64,000 nt of DNA from Micromonospora sp. NBC_01796 (GTDB lineage: Bacteria; Actinomycetota; Actinomycetes; Mycobacteriales; Micromonosporaceae), in the NCBI RefSeq assembly GCF_035917455.1, contig NZ_CP109078.1:3906001-3970000 (forward strand), given 5' to 3'. The position numbers and the translations under genes were made by a program. Numbering within the stretch: position 1 is the first letter of the stretch; each line of letters begins with the position of its first letter. Below the pieces are notes generated by a model. That model was not told where the DNA came from. It searched no databases and worked only from the letters and a program-made list of their open reading frames with translations. Of this stretch, positions 17,553 to 27,100 are shown in pieces.

Positions 17553-18626
17553 ATGGAGAACCCGCTGACCCCCGAGGTGTTGGCCGATCCGGTCGCGTTG
17601 ACCCGCGCCCTGGTCGACATCGAGTCCGTCTCGCTCAACGAGAAGGAAATCGCGCACCACGTCGAGGAGGTGCTGCGGTCGGTTCCCCACCTGGACGTGC
17701 AGCGGCACCAGAACACGGTGATGGCCCGTACCGAGCTGGGCCGCTCGCAGCGGGTGGTGCTGGCCGGGCACCTGGACACGGTCCCGTTGAACGACAACTT
17801 CCCGTCGAAGCGCGAGGGTGACCTGATCTACGGGTGCGGCACCTCGGACATGAAGTCCGGCGTGGCGTACGCCCTGCACCTGGCGGTGAGCCTGGCCGAA
17901 CCCCGGTACGACGTGACGTACCTGTTCTACGAGGCCGAGGAGATCGACAGCCGCTACAACGGCCTGACCCTGGTGGCGCAGGCGCACCCGGAGTGGCTCA
18001 CGGCCGACTTCGCCGTGCTGCTCGAACCGACGTACGGCGTGGTCGAGGCCGGTTGCCAGGGCACCCTGCGGGCGATCGTGACGACCACCGGCCGGCGGGC
18101 GCACTCGGCGCGGTCCTGGCGCGGGGTGAACGCCATCCACGCGGCCGGCGAGGCGCTCAACCGGCTGGCCGGTTACCAGGCCCGGACGGTCACCATCGAC
18201 GGCTGCACCTACCGGGAGGGGCTCAACGCGGTCGGCATCCACGGCGGGGTCGCCGGCAACGTGGTGCCCGACCGGTGCGAGATCGAGGTCAACTACCGGT
18301 TCGCGCCGGACCGGTCGCCGGCCGAGGCGGAGGCACACGTACGCGAGGTGTTCGCCGGTCTGGAGGTGAAGTTGGTGGACGTGGCACCGGGGGCGCTGCC
18401 CGGACTGACCGCGGCGCCGGCCCGGGAGTTCCTGACGGCGGTCGGCGAGGAGCCGGTGGCGAAGCTGGGCTGGACCGATGTGGCCCGGTTCGCCGCGCTC
18501 GGCATCCCGGCGCTGAACTTCGGGCCGGGCGACCCGAACCTGGCGCACGCGCCGGACGAGCACGTCGAGATCGGGAAGATCCGCGACGGGGCGGCCACCC
18601 TGCACCGCTGGCTCGCGCCGGTCTGA
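17553..18626 (+). CDS. dapE: Succinyl-diaminopimelate desuccinylase
   Basis: A 357-aa M20-family dizinc hydrolase removing succinate from N-succinyl-LL-DAP. Metal and catalytic motifs are visible: LAGHLDTVP (His and Asp), GTSDMKSG (bridging Asp), YEAEEID (Glu general base and ligand) and the C-terminal AHAPDEHVEI (His). ATG 17553 is chosen because TACCGT at 17540-17545 lies 7 bases upstream (leaderless); an in-frame ATG at 17490 would push the start into the dapD promoter side. Divergent from dapD; dapC is 16 kb upstream. Confidence 0.95.
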   Translation: MENPLTPEVLADPVALTRALVDIESVSLNEKEIAHHVEEVLRSVPHLDVQRHQNTVMARTELGRSQRVVLAGHLDTVPLNDNFPSKREGDLIYGCGTSDMKSGVAYALHLAVSLAEPRYDVTYLFYEAEEIDSRYNGLTLVAQAHPEWLTADFAVLLEPTYGVVEAGCQGTLRAIVTTTGRRAHSARSWRGVNAIHAAGEALNRLAGYQARTVTIDGCTYREGLNAVGIHGGVAGNVVPDRCEIEVNYRFAPDRSPAEAEAHVREVFAGLEVKLVDVAPGALPGLTAAPAREFLTAVGEEPVAKLGWTDVARFAALGIPALNFGPGDPNLAHAPDEHVEIGKIRDGAATLHRWLAPV

Positions 18627-18695
18627 CGGTCGCCTTCGACGACGGCACGCGGGGCCGACGCCGAACGCGGGCCGGCCCGGCCGGATCGGGCCGGC

Positions 18696-18875
18696 CTATC
18701 CGCCGATCAGCGAACCCTCGCCGGTGCCGCCGGACGTTTCTGCGGCGATGGTCGAGTCGAACGCGGTGTCGTCGGCCGAATCCTGTTGGCGGGCAACCCG
18801 GCGTTCGGCCACCACGGCGCGGATTCGCTGGTGCATCTGTCGCCGGAGCCGGATGATCTCGTTGTTGTTGATCAC
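18696..18875 (-). CDS. Small acidic/basic 59-aa protein, unrecognised
   Basis: A 59-aa reading frame starting at GTG 18875, with a very strong ribosome-binding site (GGGGGGAGG, 6 bases before the start). The protein begins MINNNEIIRLRRQMHQRIRA, is helical and Arg-rich in the first 30 residues, then acidic, and ends in a Gly-rich tail (SGGTGEGSLIGG). No family recognised. The tail and helical head suggest a small binding or scaffold protein, but that is speculation. The dyad CATACCCGGTATG lies about 50 bases upstream. The strong RBS is the main evidence that it is real. Confidence 0.6.
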   Translation of the reverse strand: MINNNEIIRLRRQMHQRIRAVVAERRVARQQDSADDTAFDSTIAAETSGGTGEGSLIGG

Positions 18876-18922
18876 GGTGCGCCTCCCCCCAAAGGTGTCC
18901 GGCGGCGCTGCCGGACCCCGTG

Positions 18923-18935
18923 CATACCCGGTATG
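18923..18935. promoter_or_regulatory. CATACC-C-GGTATG dyad
   Basis: Perfect 6-bp inverted repeat around one central base, 48 bp upstream of the 59-aa gene on the minus strand and about 110 bp upstream of the LOG gene on the plus strand. It matches the dyad at 12986-13000 in its outer bases. Candidate operator or extended promoter element. Confidence 0.45.
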
Positions 18936-18957
18936 TGAATAGTAAGACGCGTACGGA

Positions 18958-18990
18958 GCCGCTCAGGTTGCACCTGAGCGGCGCTCTTTT
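18958..18990 (+). terminator. Intrinsic terminator/attenuator before the LOG gene
   Basis: 11-bp stem GCCGCTCAGGT (18958-18968) and ACCTGAGCGGC (18972-18982) with a TGC loop, followed by GCTCTTTT. The T tract orients it to the plus strand, yet the nearest plus gene upstream (dapE) ends 330 bp earlier. It could end a short transcript starting near the CATACCCGGTATG element. Confidence 0.7.
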
Positions 18991-19045
18991 CCCGCAGCCG
19001 GGGTGAGTTGCCGACGTGGACTGGCCATCCCACTACCGTGGACGC

Positions 19046-19891
19046 ATGAGTCACAGCAAGGGACGCAACGGCAGGGCCCGGGGGCCGGAGCGGCACGGCG
19101 GCGGGGTCACCCTGCGCCGGGACGCCATCCCATCCAGTACGGCCGACCAGCGCCTACTCGACTCCCGGAGCCGGGCCGACTGGAAGACCAAGGACGCCTG
19201 GCGGGCCCTGCGCATCCTCTCCGAGTTCGTCGAGGGTTTCGACACCCTGGCCGACCTGCCGCCCGCGGTGAGCGTCTTCGGGTCGGCGCGCAGCCTCCCC
19301 GACAGTGACGAGTGCAAGCTCGCCGAGGAGTTGGGCGCCGCTCTCGCCCGCGCCGGGTACGCGGTCATCACCGGCGGCGGACCCGGCGTGATGGAGGCGG
19401 CGAACCGGGGCGCCACCGACGCCGGCGGTCTCTCCGTCGGGCTCGGCATCGAGCTGCCGTTCGAGCAGGGCATCAACGACTGGGTCGACATGGCGATCGA
19501 CTTCCGCTACTTCTTCGCCCGCAAGACCATGTTCGTCAAGTACGCCCAGGCGTTCGTGGTCCTGCCCGGTGGGTTCGGCACCCTGGACGAACTCTTCGAG
19601 GCGCTGACCCTGGTGCAGACCGGCAAGGTCACCCGGTTTCCGGTGGTCCTGATGGGCAAGGAGTACTGGGGCGGGCTGCTCGCCTGGCTGCGGGACACCC
19701 TCGCCGCAACCGGCAAGATCGGGGCGGCTGATCTCGAATTGATACTGGTCACCGATGATGTGGCCACGGCCGTCGGGCATATCGTAGATGCCGACGCCGC
19801 GCTCGCCGCGGAACAGGAAGCGCTCCAGGAGACGGCCATCGCCCAGGCGGGAGCCGACCAGCAGGCAGCTTCCACCTCTCGCGAAGGGTGA
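19046..19891 (+). CDS. TIGR00730 (LOG family) Rossmann-fold protein, long form
   Basis: A 281-aa LOG-family protein (lysine-decarboxylase-like or cytokinin-riboside 5'-monophosphate phosphoribohydrolase fold), possibly cleaving nucleoside monophosphates. Motifs: VFGSARS, GGGPGVMEAANRGA and the signature PGGFGTLDELFE with the upstream RKTMF. It has an N-terminal extension of about 60 residues, and a C-terminal Gln/Ala-rich tail (AEQEALQETAIAQAGADQQ). ATG 19046 follows TACCGT (19034-19039) by 6 bases, indicating a leaderless mRNA. A second, shorter LOG gene starts 4 bases after its stop. Confidence 0.88.
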   Translation: MSHSKGRNGRARGPERHGGGVTLRRDAIPSSTADQRLLDSRSRADWKTKDAWRALRILSEFVEGFDTLADLPPAVSVFGSARSLPDSDECKLAEELGAALARAGYAVITGGGPGVMEAANRGATDAGGLSVGLGIELPFEQGINDWVDMAIDFRYFFARKTMFVKYAQAFVVLPGGFGTLDELFEALTLVQTGKVTRFPVVLMGKEYWGGLLAWLRDTLAATGKIGAADLELILVTDDVATAVGHIVDADAALAAEQEALQETAIAQAGADQQAASTSREG

Positions 19892-19895
19892 GTTG

Positions 19896-20441
19896 ATGGC
19901 CGCCATCTGCGTTTTCTGCGCTTCCTCCCGTACGCTCGACCAGCGCTGGCTGGACCTCGCCACCGAGACCGGCGGTGAGCTCGCCCGGCGCGGCCACACC
20001 CTGGTCTCCGGCGGCGGCTGCGTCGGCATGATGGGCGCGCTCGCCGACGGCGCCCGCGCCGCCGGTGGCCACACGCTCGGCATCATCCCGCAGGCGCTGG
20101 TCGACCTGGAGGTCGCCGACCGGCACGCCGACGAGCTGGTGATCACCGAGGGCATGGCCAGCCGCAAGACCGCGATGATCGACAAGTCGGACGCGTTCCT
20201 GACCCTGCCCGGCGGGCTCGGCACCCTGGACGAACTCTTCGAGGTCTGGACCACGGCCACCCTGGCCATGCACCACAAGCCGGTCGTCCTGCTCGACCAG
20301 GACGGGTTCTACACCGGGCTGATCGACTGGCTGTACGGACTCGCCCCCACCCGCTTCGCCCACCAGCGGGCGATGAACCTGCTGGTGGTGGTCGACTCGA
20401 TCGGCGCCGCGCTGGACGCCATCGAAGCCCGCCTCGACTGA
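19896..20441 (+). CDS. TIGR00730 (LOG family) Rossmann-fold protein, short form
   Basis: A 181-aa compact LOG protein with ICVFCASSRTLD, SGGGCVGMMGALADGA, MASRKTAMI and the catalytic signature PGGLGTLDELFEVW. Length matches canonical LOG enzymes (about 180-190). It directly follows the longer paralogue (4-base gap, RBS GAAGGGTGAG), forming a tandem pair in one operon. The two share the fold but differ at the termini, so they are probably old paralogues rather than a fresh duplication. Confidence 0.9.
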   Translation: MAAICVFCASSRTLDQRWLDLATETGGELARRGHTLVSGGGCVGMMGALADGARAAGGHTLGIIPQALVDLEVADRHADELVITEGMASRKTAMIDKSDAFLTLPGGLGTLDELFEVWTTATLAMHHKPVVLLDQDGFYTGLIDWLYGLAPTRFAHQRAMNLLVVVDSIGAALDAIEARLD

Positions 20442-20557
20442 CCCACGCTCCCGTCACCGTCACCACCCGGTCACCCCGCGCGGTCCTCGCTCGGGAAGGG
20501 CTCCGGAAAGCGCGACAAGCCGCCGTTGCCTACGCGGGAGCGTCGGGGCGGCATGGT

Positions 20558-23500
20558 GTGATGGGCGGCGTGCAGGCGTACCAGCTCGTTCGTCGGCCGG
20601 CCGAGGCCGCGCCGGCGTGGGTTGGCGACCCCCGGCAACAGCAGGTCGTCGAGCACGTCGACGGGCCGCTGCTCGTACTCGGCGGGCCGGGGACCGGGAA
20701 GACCAGCACCCTGGTCGAGGCGGTCGCCGCGCGGGTGGCCGGGGGAGTCGACCCGGAACACATCCTGGTGCTGACCTTCGGTCGGCGTTCCGCCACCGCG
20801 CTGCGCCACCGGATCGAGGCCCGCGTCACCGGCATCGGCGCCCGGGTGATGCACGAACCCCTCGTACGCACCTTCCCCGGCTACGCCTTCGGCCTGCTGC
20901 GCCGGGCCGCCGCCGAACGCGGTGAGCCGTCACCGCGCCTGCTCACCGGCCCCGAGCAGGACCTGATCATCCGTGAGCTGCTCGACGTCGTCGGCGACCA
21001 GAACCCGACCGACGCGAACGCACCGGCAGACGCGCACGCACCGGCCGACCGGATCGGCTGGCCCGAACAACTCCGCCCGGCGCTGCGCACCAGGGCCTTC
21101 GCCGGCCAGCTTCGCGACCTGATGCAACGTGCCGCCGAACGCGGGGTCGGACCGGTCGAACTGGCCCGGCTGGGCGAGCGGCTGGGCCGGGCCGACTGGC
21201 CCGCCGCAGCCCGCTTCCTGCGTGAGTACGTGGCCGTACTGGCGCTGCGGGACGCGACCGGCCGGGGCTCGATCGCGTACGACCCGGCGGAGCTGGTCCG
21301 GGCCGCCAGCGGGTTGCTCGTCGACGACCCGGAGCTGCTGGACGCCGAGCGGCGCCGGCTGACCCACGTCTACGTCGACGAGCTCGCCGACACCGACCCG
21401 GCCCAGCTCGAACTGCTCAACCTGATCGCCGGAGGCGGCAAGCCGCTGGTCGCGTTCGCCGACCCGGACTCCTCGACGTACGCGTTCCGGGGTGCCGACC
21501 CGGCCGGTGTCGCCGCCTTCCCGCACCGGTTCCGTACCGCCTCCGGTGCGGTTGCCCGGACCGTCCTGCTCACCACCAGCTACCGGGGCGGTACGGGACT
21601 GCTCGGTGCCGCCGCACGGGTCGCCCGACGGCTGCGTGGACCGATCACCCACCGGCAACTGGCACCGCTGCCGGACGCCGCACCCGGCACCGTCGAGGTC
21701 CGTACGTTCCGCTCCGCCACCGGCGAGTCGGCGTACCTGGCGCACGCCCTGCGTGCCGCCCACCTGATCGACGGGGTGCCCTGGTCCCGGATGGCGGTGC
21801 TGGTCCGTTCGGCGCCCCGACAACTGCCCTCGTTGCAACGGGCGCTCCAGGCTGCCGGGGTGCCGACCGTGGTCCACGCCGAGGACCTGCCGCTGCACCT
21901 GCAACCGGCGGTGGCGCCGCTGTTGCTGCTGCTGCGCTGCGCCCTGGAGCCGGACCGGCTCGACGAGGAGGCGGCGGTGGCGCTGCTGCACTCGCCGTTC
22001 GGCGGGGCGGATCCGCTGGCCGAACGGCGGCTGCGGCAGGGCCTGCGCGCACTCGCCCTGGCCGGCGGTGACCGCAGGCCCTCGGGTGAGCTGCTGGTCG
22101 AGGCGTTGCGCGAGCCGGCGGAACTGGCCGCGATCGAACGGCGCTGGGCGGCACCGGCCCAGGCGGTCGCCGGGCTGCTGGCCACCGCCCGGACCGCCGC
22201 CGCCACCCCCGGAGCCACCGCCGAACAGGTCCTCTGGGCGGTCTGGCAGGACAGCGGGCTGGCCGAACGCTGGTCCGGCGCGATCGGCCGGGGCCGGACC
22301 GCCACCGGCGAGGGCGAGAACGCGCCCCGCTGGCGGGCCGCTGCCGCCGACCGGGACCTGGACGCGATAGTGGTGCTCTTCGACGCGGCTGCCCGGTTCG
22401 TCGACCGGCTGCCGGGTGCCCGTACGGAGGTGTTCCTCGACCACGTGCTGGGGCAGCAGTTGCCCGCCGACACCCTGGCCCCGAGCGCCGATCCCGGCGA
22501 GGCGGTACGGCTGCTGACCGCGCACGCGGCCAAGGGACTCGAATGGGACCTGGTCGCGGTTGCCGGCGTACAGGAGGGGATCTGGCCGGACCTGCGGCTG
22601 CGTGGCAGCCTGCTCGGTTCGGAGCGGCTGGTCGAGGTGCTCGCCGGCCGCGCCGACGGCAGCGGGCTGGCGGCCAGCCTGGTCGGGCAGACCTCGGCAT
22701 TGCTGGACGAGGAGCGCCGGCTGTTCTACGTGGCGGTCACCCGCGCCCGGCGCCGACTGCTGGTCAGCGCGGTCGCCTCGGCGGCGGTCGGCGGGATGGA
22801 CCACGAGGAGCAGCCGAGCCGCTTCCTCTACGAGCTGGCCCCGCCGGCCGACCCCGGCTCCCGCCCGGTCGGCTCGTCCGCCCCGGGTCCCTCTCCGAAC
22901 GGCCCGGCCCCGGACGATGCGCCGCACCCGGCTCCGGAAGGCCCGAACGGCTCCGCTCCGGAGGGCTCGAACGGCCCGGTTCCGGTAGCGGAGGCGGCAC
23001 CACAGGCAGCGCCGGCGGCAGTAGCGGAGGCGGAGGGAGCACAGGCGGGGGAGCCGGGGGAGTTGCCGGTGGAGCGGGCGCCGAGGGCGCTCACCCTGCC
23101 GGCGCTGGTGGCGGAGCTGCGTACCGTGGTGATCGACCCGGCCTCGTCCGACCAACGGCGGCAGGAGGCCGCGGCCCAGCTCGCCCGGCTCGCCGTCGCC
23201 GGTGTGCCCGGCGCCCACCCGGACGACTGGTGGGGGCTGCGGGCGCTCTCCGACGACCGGCCGCTGGTGGACGAGGGCGAACCGGTCAAGGTCACCCCGT
23301 CCACCATGGAGAGCGCGTTGCGGTGCAGCCTGCGCTGGCTGCTGGAGCGGCACGGCGGCGCGGCCCCGGCGAGCGGCGCGCAGGGGGTGGGCAACCTGGT
23401 GCACGCCGCCGCGATGCTGGCCGAGGACGCCAGTGCCGACCGGAGCCAGCTCATCGAGTACGTCACCGCGCGGTTCGACGTGATCGACCTGGCCGCACAG

Positions 23501-24103
23501 TGGATGGCCGGGCCGGAGAAGCAGCGGGCCGAGGCGATGGTCGACAAGCTGCTCCGCTGGCTGGCGACCAACCCGCGCCGGCTGCTCGCCATCGAGCACG
23601 AGTTCGCGGTCCGGCTGGACGACCCCACCCGGCCGATCGACCTGACCGGTCGGGTGGACCGGCTGGAGGTCGACGCCGACGGCCGGCTGGTCGTGATCGA
23701 CCTCAAGACCGGCAAGTCGACCGCGGTCACCGGCACCGAGCTGGCCGAACATCCGCAGCTCGGCGCGTACCAGGCGGCCGTGGAGGCGGGTGCGTTCGCC
23801 GAGTTCGGCGACTCCTCGGGCGGTGCCGCGCTGGTGCAGCTCGGCACCGGGACCAAGGACGCGAAGGAACAGGGCCAGGCCCCGGTCACCGCCGCCGACG
23901 AGGCCGGCTGGGCGCGGGCGATGGTACGGCGTACCGCCGATACGATGGCCGCTTCGACCTTCGCCGCGGTGGCCAACAGCAAGTGCCGGGTCTGCCCGGT
24001 CCGGACCAGCTGCCCGGTCTCCGGCAAGGGCCGCCAGGTGGTCGAACCGCCCGCACGGCGGCCGGGGATGACACCGCCGACCCAGCGTGGAGAGCAGGAT
24101 TGA
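20558..24103 (+). CDS. adnA: AdnA-like subunit: UvrD-type motor with Fe-S nuclease domain
   Basis: A 1181-aa subunit of the actinobacterial AdnAB DNA-end-resecting motor-nuclease, which substitutes for RecBCD/AddAB in double-strand-break repair. N-terminal UvrD motor with Walker A GGPGTGKTST (about residues 42-51), Walker B YVDELADTD, and helicase motifs LTAHAAKGLEWD and YVAVTRARRR. C-terminal RecB-like nuclease: GRVDRLEVD, then VIDLKTGKS (near 1045). It has the Fe-S cysteines of this class: RCSLRW near 922 and CRVCPVRTSC near 1143. Between motor and nuclease is a low-complexity Ala/Pro/Gly insert (about 770-850). Start could be GTG 20558 or ATG 20561. Overlaps adnB. Confidence 0.92.
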   Translation: MMGGVQAYQLVRRPAEAAPAWVGDPRQQQVVEHVDGPLLVLGGPGTGKTSTLVEAVAARVAGGVDPEHILVLTFGRRSATALRHRIEARVTGIGARVMHEPLVRTFPGYAFGLLRRAAAERGEPSPRLLTGPEQDLIIRELLDVVGDQNPTDANAPADAHAPADRIGWPEQLRPALRTRAFAGQLRDLMQRAAERGVGPVELARLGERLGRADWPAAARFLREYVAVLALRDATGRGSIAYDPAELVRAASGLLVDDPELLDAERRRLTHVYVDELADTDPAQLELLNLIAGGGKPLVAFADPDSSTYAFRGADPAGVAAFPHRFRTASGAVARTVLLTTSYRGGTGLLGAAARVARRLRGPITHRQLAPLPDAAPGTVEVRTFRSATGESAYLAHALRAAHLIDGVPWSRMAVLVRSAPRQLPSLQRALQAAGVPTVVHAEDLPLHLQPAVAPLLLLLRCALEPDRLDEEAAVALLHSPFGGADPLAERRLRQGLRALALAGGDRRPSGELLVEALREPAELAAIERRWAAPAQAVAGLLATARTAAATPGATAEQVLWAVWQDSGLAERWSGAIGRGRTATGEGENAPRWRAAAADRDLDAIVVLFDAAARFVDRLPGARTEVFLDHVLGQQLPADTLAPSADPGEAVRLLTAHAAKGLEWDLVAVAGVQEGIWPDLRLRGSLLGSERLVEVLAGRADGSGLAASLVGQTSALLDEERRLFYVAVTRARRRLLVSAVASAAVGGMDHEEQPSRFLYELAPPADPGSRPVGSSAPGPSPNGPAPDDAPHPAPEGPNGSAPEGSNGPVPVAEAAPQAAPAAVAEAEGAQAGEPGELPVERAPRALTLPALVAELRTVVIDPASSDQRRQEAAAQLARLAVAGVPGAHPDDWWGLRALSDDRPLVDEGEPVKVTPSTMESALRCSLRWLLERHGGAAPASGAQGVGNLVHAAAMLAEDASADRSQLIEYVTARFDVIDLAAQWMAGPEKQRAEAMVDKLLRWLATNPRRLLAIEHEFAVRLDDPTRPIDLTGRVDRLEVDADGRLVVIDLKTGKSTAVTGTELAEHPQLGAYQAAVEAGAFAEFGDSSGGAALVQLGTGTKDAKEQGQAPVTAADEAGWARAMVRRTADTMAASTFAAVANSKCRVCPVRTSCPVSGKGRQVVEPPARRPGMTPPTQRGEQD

Positions 24104-27100
24104 GCCAGTCGTCACTGTTCGCCGCCACGGCGCCGACGCCGTCGCGGAGAGCCGACGCCGGCCCGCGCTACACCCCGTTCGAGCTGGCCAAGCTGCTGCG
24201 GATGGACCACGCGCCGACCCGTGAACAGGCGGCGATCATCGCCGCGCCGGTCGAGCCGCTGCTGGTGGTCGCCGGGGCCGGCTCGGGCAAGACCGAGACG
24301 ATGGCCGCCCGGGTGGTCTGGCTGGTCGCCAACGGGTACGTCCAACCCGAGCAGGTGCTCGGGCTCACCTTCACCCGCAAGGCGGCCGGTGAACTCGCAC
24401 ACCGGATCCGTACCCGGCTGGACCAGTTGGTCCGCCGGCTCGGACGGGACGGCCGGGATCCGGAGGGCGATCAGCTCGGCGGTGAGCCGACGGTGGCGAC
24501 GTACCACTCGTACGCGGCCCGGATCGTCACCGAGCACGGGCTGCGGGCCGGGTACGAGCCGTCCACCCGACTGCTCACCGAGGCGTCCCGGTGGCAGCTC
24601 GCCGACCTGCTGGTGCGCACGTACGACGGGGACATGTCCGATGTCGACCGGATGCCGAGCACCATCACCGACGCGGTGCTCGCCCTCGCCGGTGAACTGG
24701 CCGAGCACCTGGTCACCCCGGACGAGCTTTCCGCCTGGACCGGGCGGTTCTACGCCGAGGTCAGCTCCCAGCCGGGAAAGATCTACGCCGACGTCCGCAA
24801 GGCGTTGAAGATCCAGCAGATCCGGCTCAAGCTGATGCCCCTGGTCCGCGCGTACGACCAGCGCAAGGACGACTTCGAGGCGATGGACTTCGGCGACCAG
24901 ATGGCCCGGGCGGCCCGGGTCGCCCGGGACCACCCGGAGGTCGGTGCGATCGAACGCGAGCGCTACCGGGTGGTGCTCCTCGACGAGTACCAGGACACCA
25001 GCCACGCCCAGGTGGTGCTGCTGCGGGCGCTCTACGGCGGCGGTCACCCGGTCACCGCGGTCGGCGACCCGTGCCAGTCCATCTACGGCTGGCGCGGTGC
25101 GAGCGCCGGCACCCTGAACCGGTTCCCGACCGAGTTCAACCACACCGGTGGCCGTCGGGCGCGCACCCTGACCCTCACCACGAGCTGGCGGAACCGGCCC
25201 GAGATCCTCGGGGTCGCCAACGGGCTCGCGGTGCCGCTGCGGGCCGCCGGTGCCCAGGTGAGCGAACTGGCCGCGGCGATGCAGGTGAAGGACCCGATTC
25301 CCGGACGGACGGCGCGAGGGGCCGCCGGCGGGACCGTGCACTGTGCGCTGCTTTCCACGTACGAGGAAGAGGCCGACTGGATCGCGGACAGCCTGCTCGC
25401 CGCCTGGCGGGGCGCGGCCCGGATGCCGACGGCGCTGCCCGAGCACATCCCGGTCGAGCGGCGGCCGACCAGCGCGGTGCTGGTCCGGGTACGCAGCCAG
25501 ATCCCGGCGATCGAGGCGGCCCTGCGCGAGCGGGGGCTGCCGGTCGAGGTGGTCGGGCTCGGCGGCCTGCTGGACACCCCCGAGGTACGGGACGTCGTCT
25601 GCACCCTGCGGGTGCTCGCCGACCCGACCGACGGGGCGGCCCTGCTCCGGCTGCTCACCGGGGCCCGGTGGCGGATCGGCCCCCGCGACCTGGTGGCCCT
25701 GCACAAGAGGTCCCGGGCCATCGCGACCGCCCGGCGGGAACTGCCCCGCGCCGACGGTGACGCCGAACCGGAGATCAGCACCGACCGACTGGATGACGCG
25801 ACCCTGGTCGAGGCCCTGGCCGACCTGGGCCCGGCGCAGCTCTACTCGGCCGAGGGTTATGCCCGGCTGCGCGCGTACGGCCTGGAACTCGGACTGTTGC
25901 GGCACCGCCTGGACCAGTCGCTGCCGGACCTGGTGGCGGACGTGGAACGGACCATCGGCCTGGAGGTGGAGGTCGCCGTACGGGCCGGTACGGACGGTCG
26001 TGGCGGTGACGCCGGCCTGGCCCGTGGCCACCTGGACGCCCTCGGTGACGTCGCCGCCCGGTTCTCCGGTGACTCGACCAACGCCTCCCTCTCCGGTTTC
26101 CTGGCCTTCCTCGCCGCCGCCGAGGAGGAGGAACGGGGACTGGCGCCGGGCGAGCTGGAGGTGATGGAGGGGGCGGTGCAGATCGTCACCGCGCACGCCG
26201 CGAAGGGCCTCGAATGGGACGTGGTCGCGGTCGCCGGGCTCACCCGTGGCGTCTGGCCCGGACCGGTCCGCAACTCCGACCACTACCTGCTCGGCCTGGG
26301 GGTGCTGCCGTTCCCGCTGCGCGGTGACGCGGACGGGCTGCCGGTCCTGGCCCTCGACGAGGTGGCCGACCAGAAGGGCGTGATGAAGGCGCTCACGACC
26401 TTCACCGAGCAGTGGCGGGCACATGACGAGCGGGAGGAGCGCCGGCTCGCGTACGTGGCGGTGACCCGACCCCGGCGGCTCCTGCTCTGCTCCGGCTACT
26501 GGTGGGGTGACGGGGTGAAGCTGGCCCGTGGCCCGTCGGTCTTCCTCCGCGAGGTGTACGACCGGTGCCTGACCGGTGACGGTTACGTGATCGACGCGTG
26601 GGCGCCCGAGCCGGCCGGTGACGCGGTCAACCCGACGACCGAGGTGGTGCTGAGGGCCGAGTGGCCCGCCGACCCGCTGGGTGGCCGCCGTCCGGCGATG
26701 GCCGACGCGGCGGCCCTGGTCCGCCAGCACATGGCGGCCGACACCGGCCCGCCGTTGCCGGCCGCCACCGTCGACCCGCCCGCCGAGCGGGATGCTGCCG
26801 AGCCCGCTGCCGATCCGGCTGGCGGGCGGGAGGCGGAGGCCGCTGCCGATCCGGATCTCGACCGGTGGCGGCGGGAGGCGGACCTGCTCCTCGCCGAGCG
26901 GGCGGAACTCGCCCAGCGGGTCGGGCCGATCGAGGTCGCCCTCCCCGGCCACCTCTCCGTGTCGCAGCTCGTGGCGCTGCGTCGTGACCCGCACGCGCTG
27001 GCCCGTACGCTGCGCCGGCCGATGCCGTCCCGCCCGGACCCGTACGCCCGCCGGGGCACGGCCTTCCACGCCTGGTTGGAGCAGCGGTTCGGGGCCGGTC

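Noticed and set aside
22543-24099. A 5' extension of the adnB frame into adnA
   Set aside because: The extension is Gly/Ala/Arg-rich shadow of adnA; TTG 24100 with GGAGAG is the real start.
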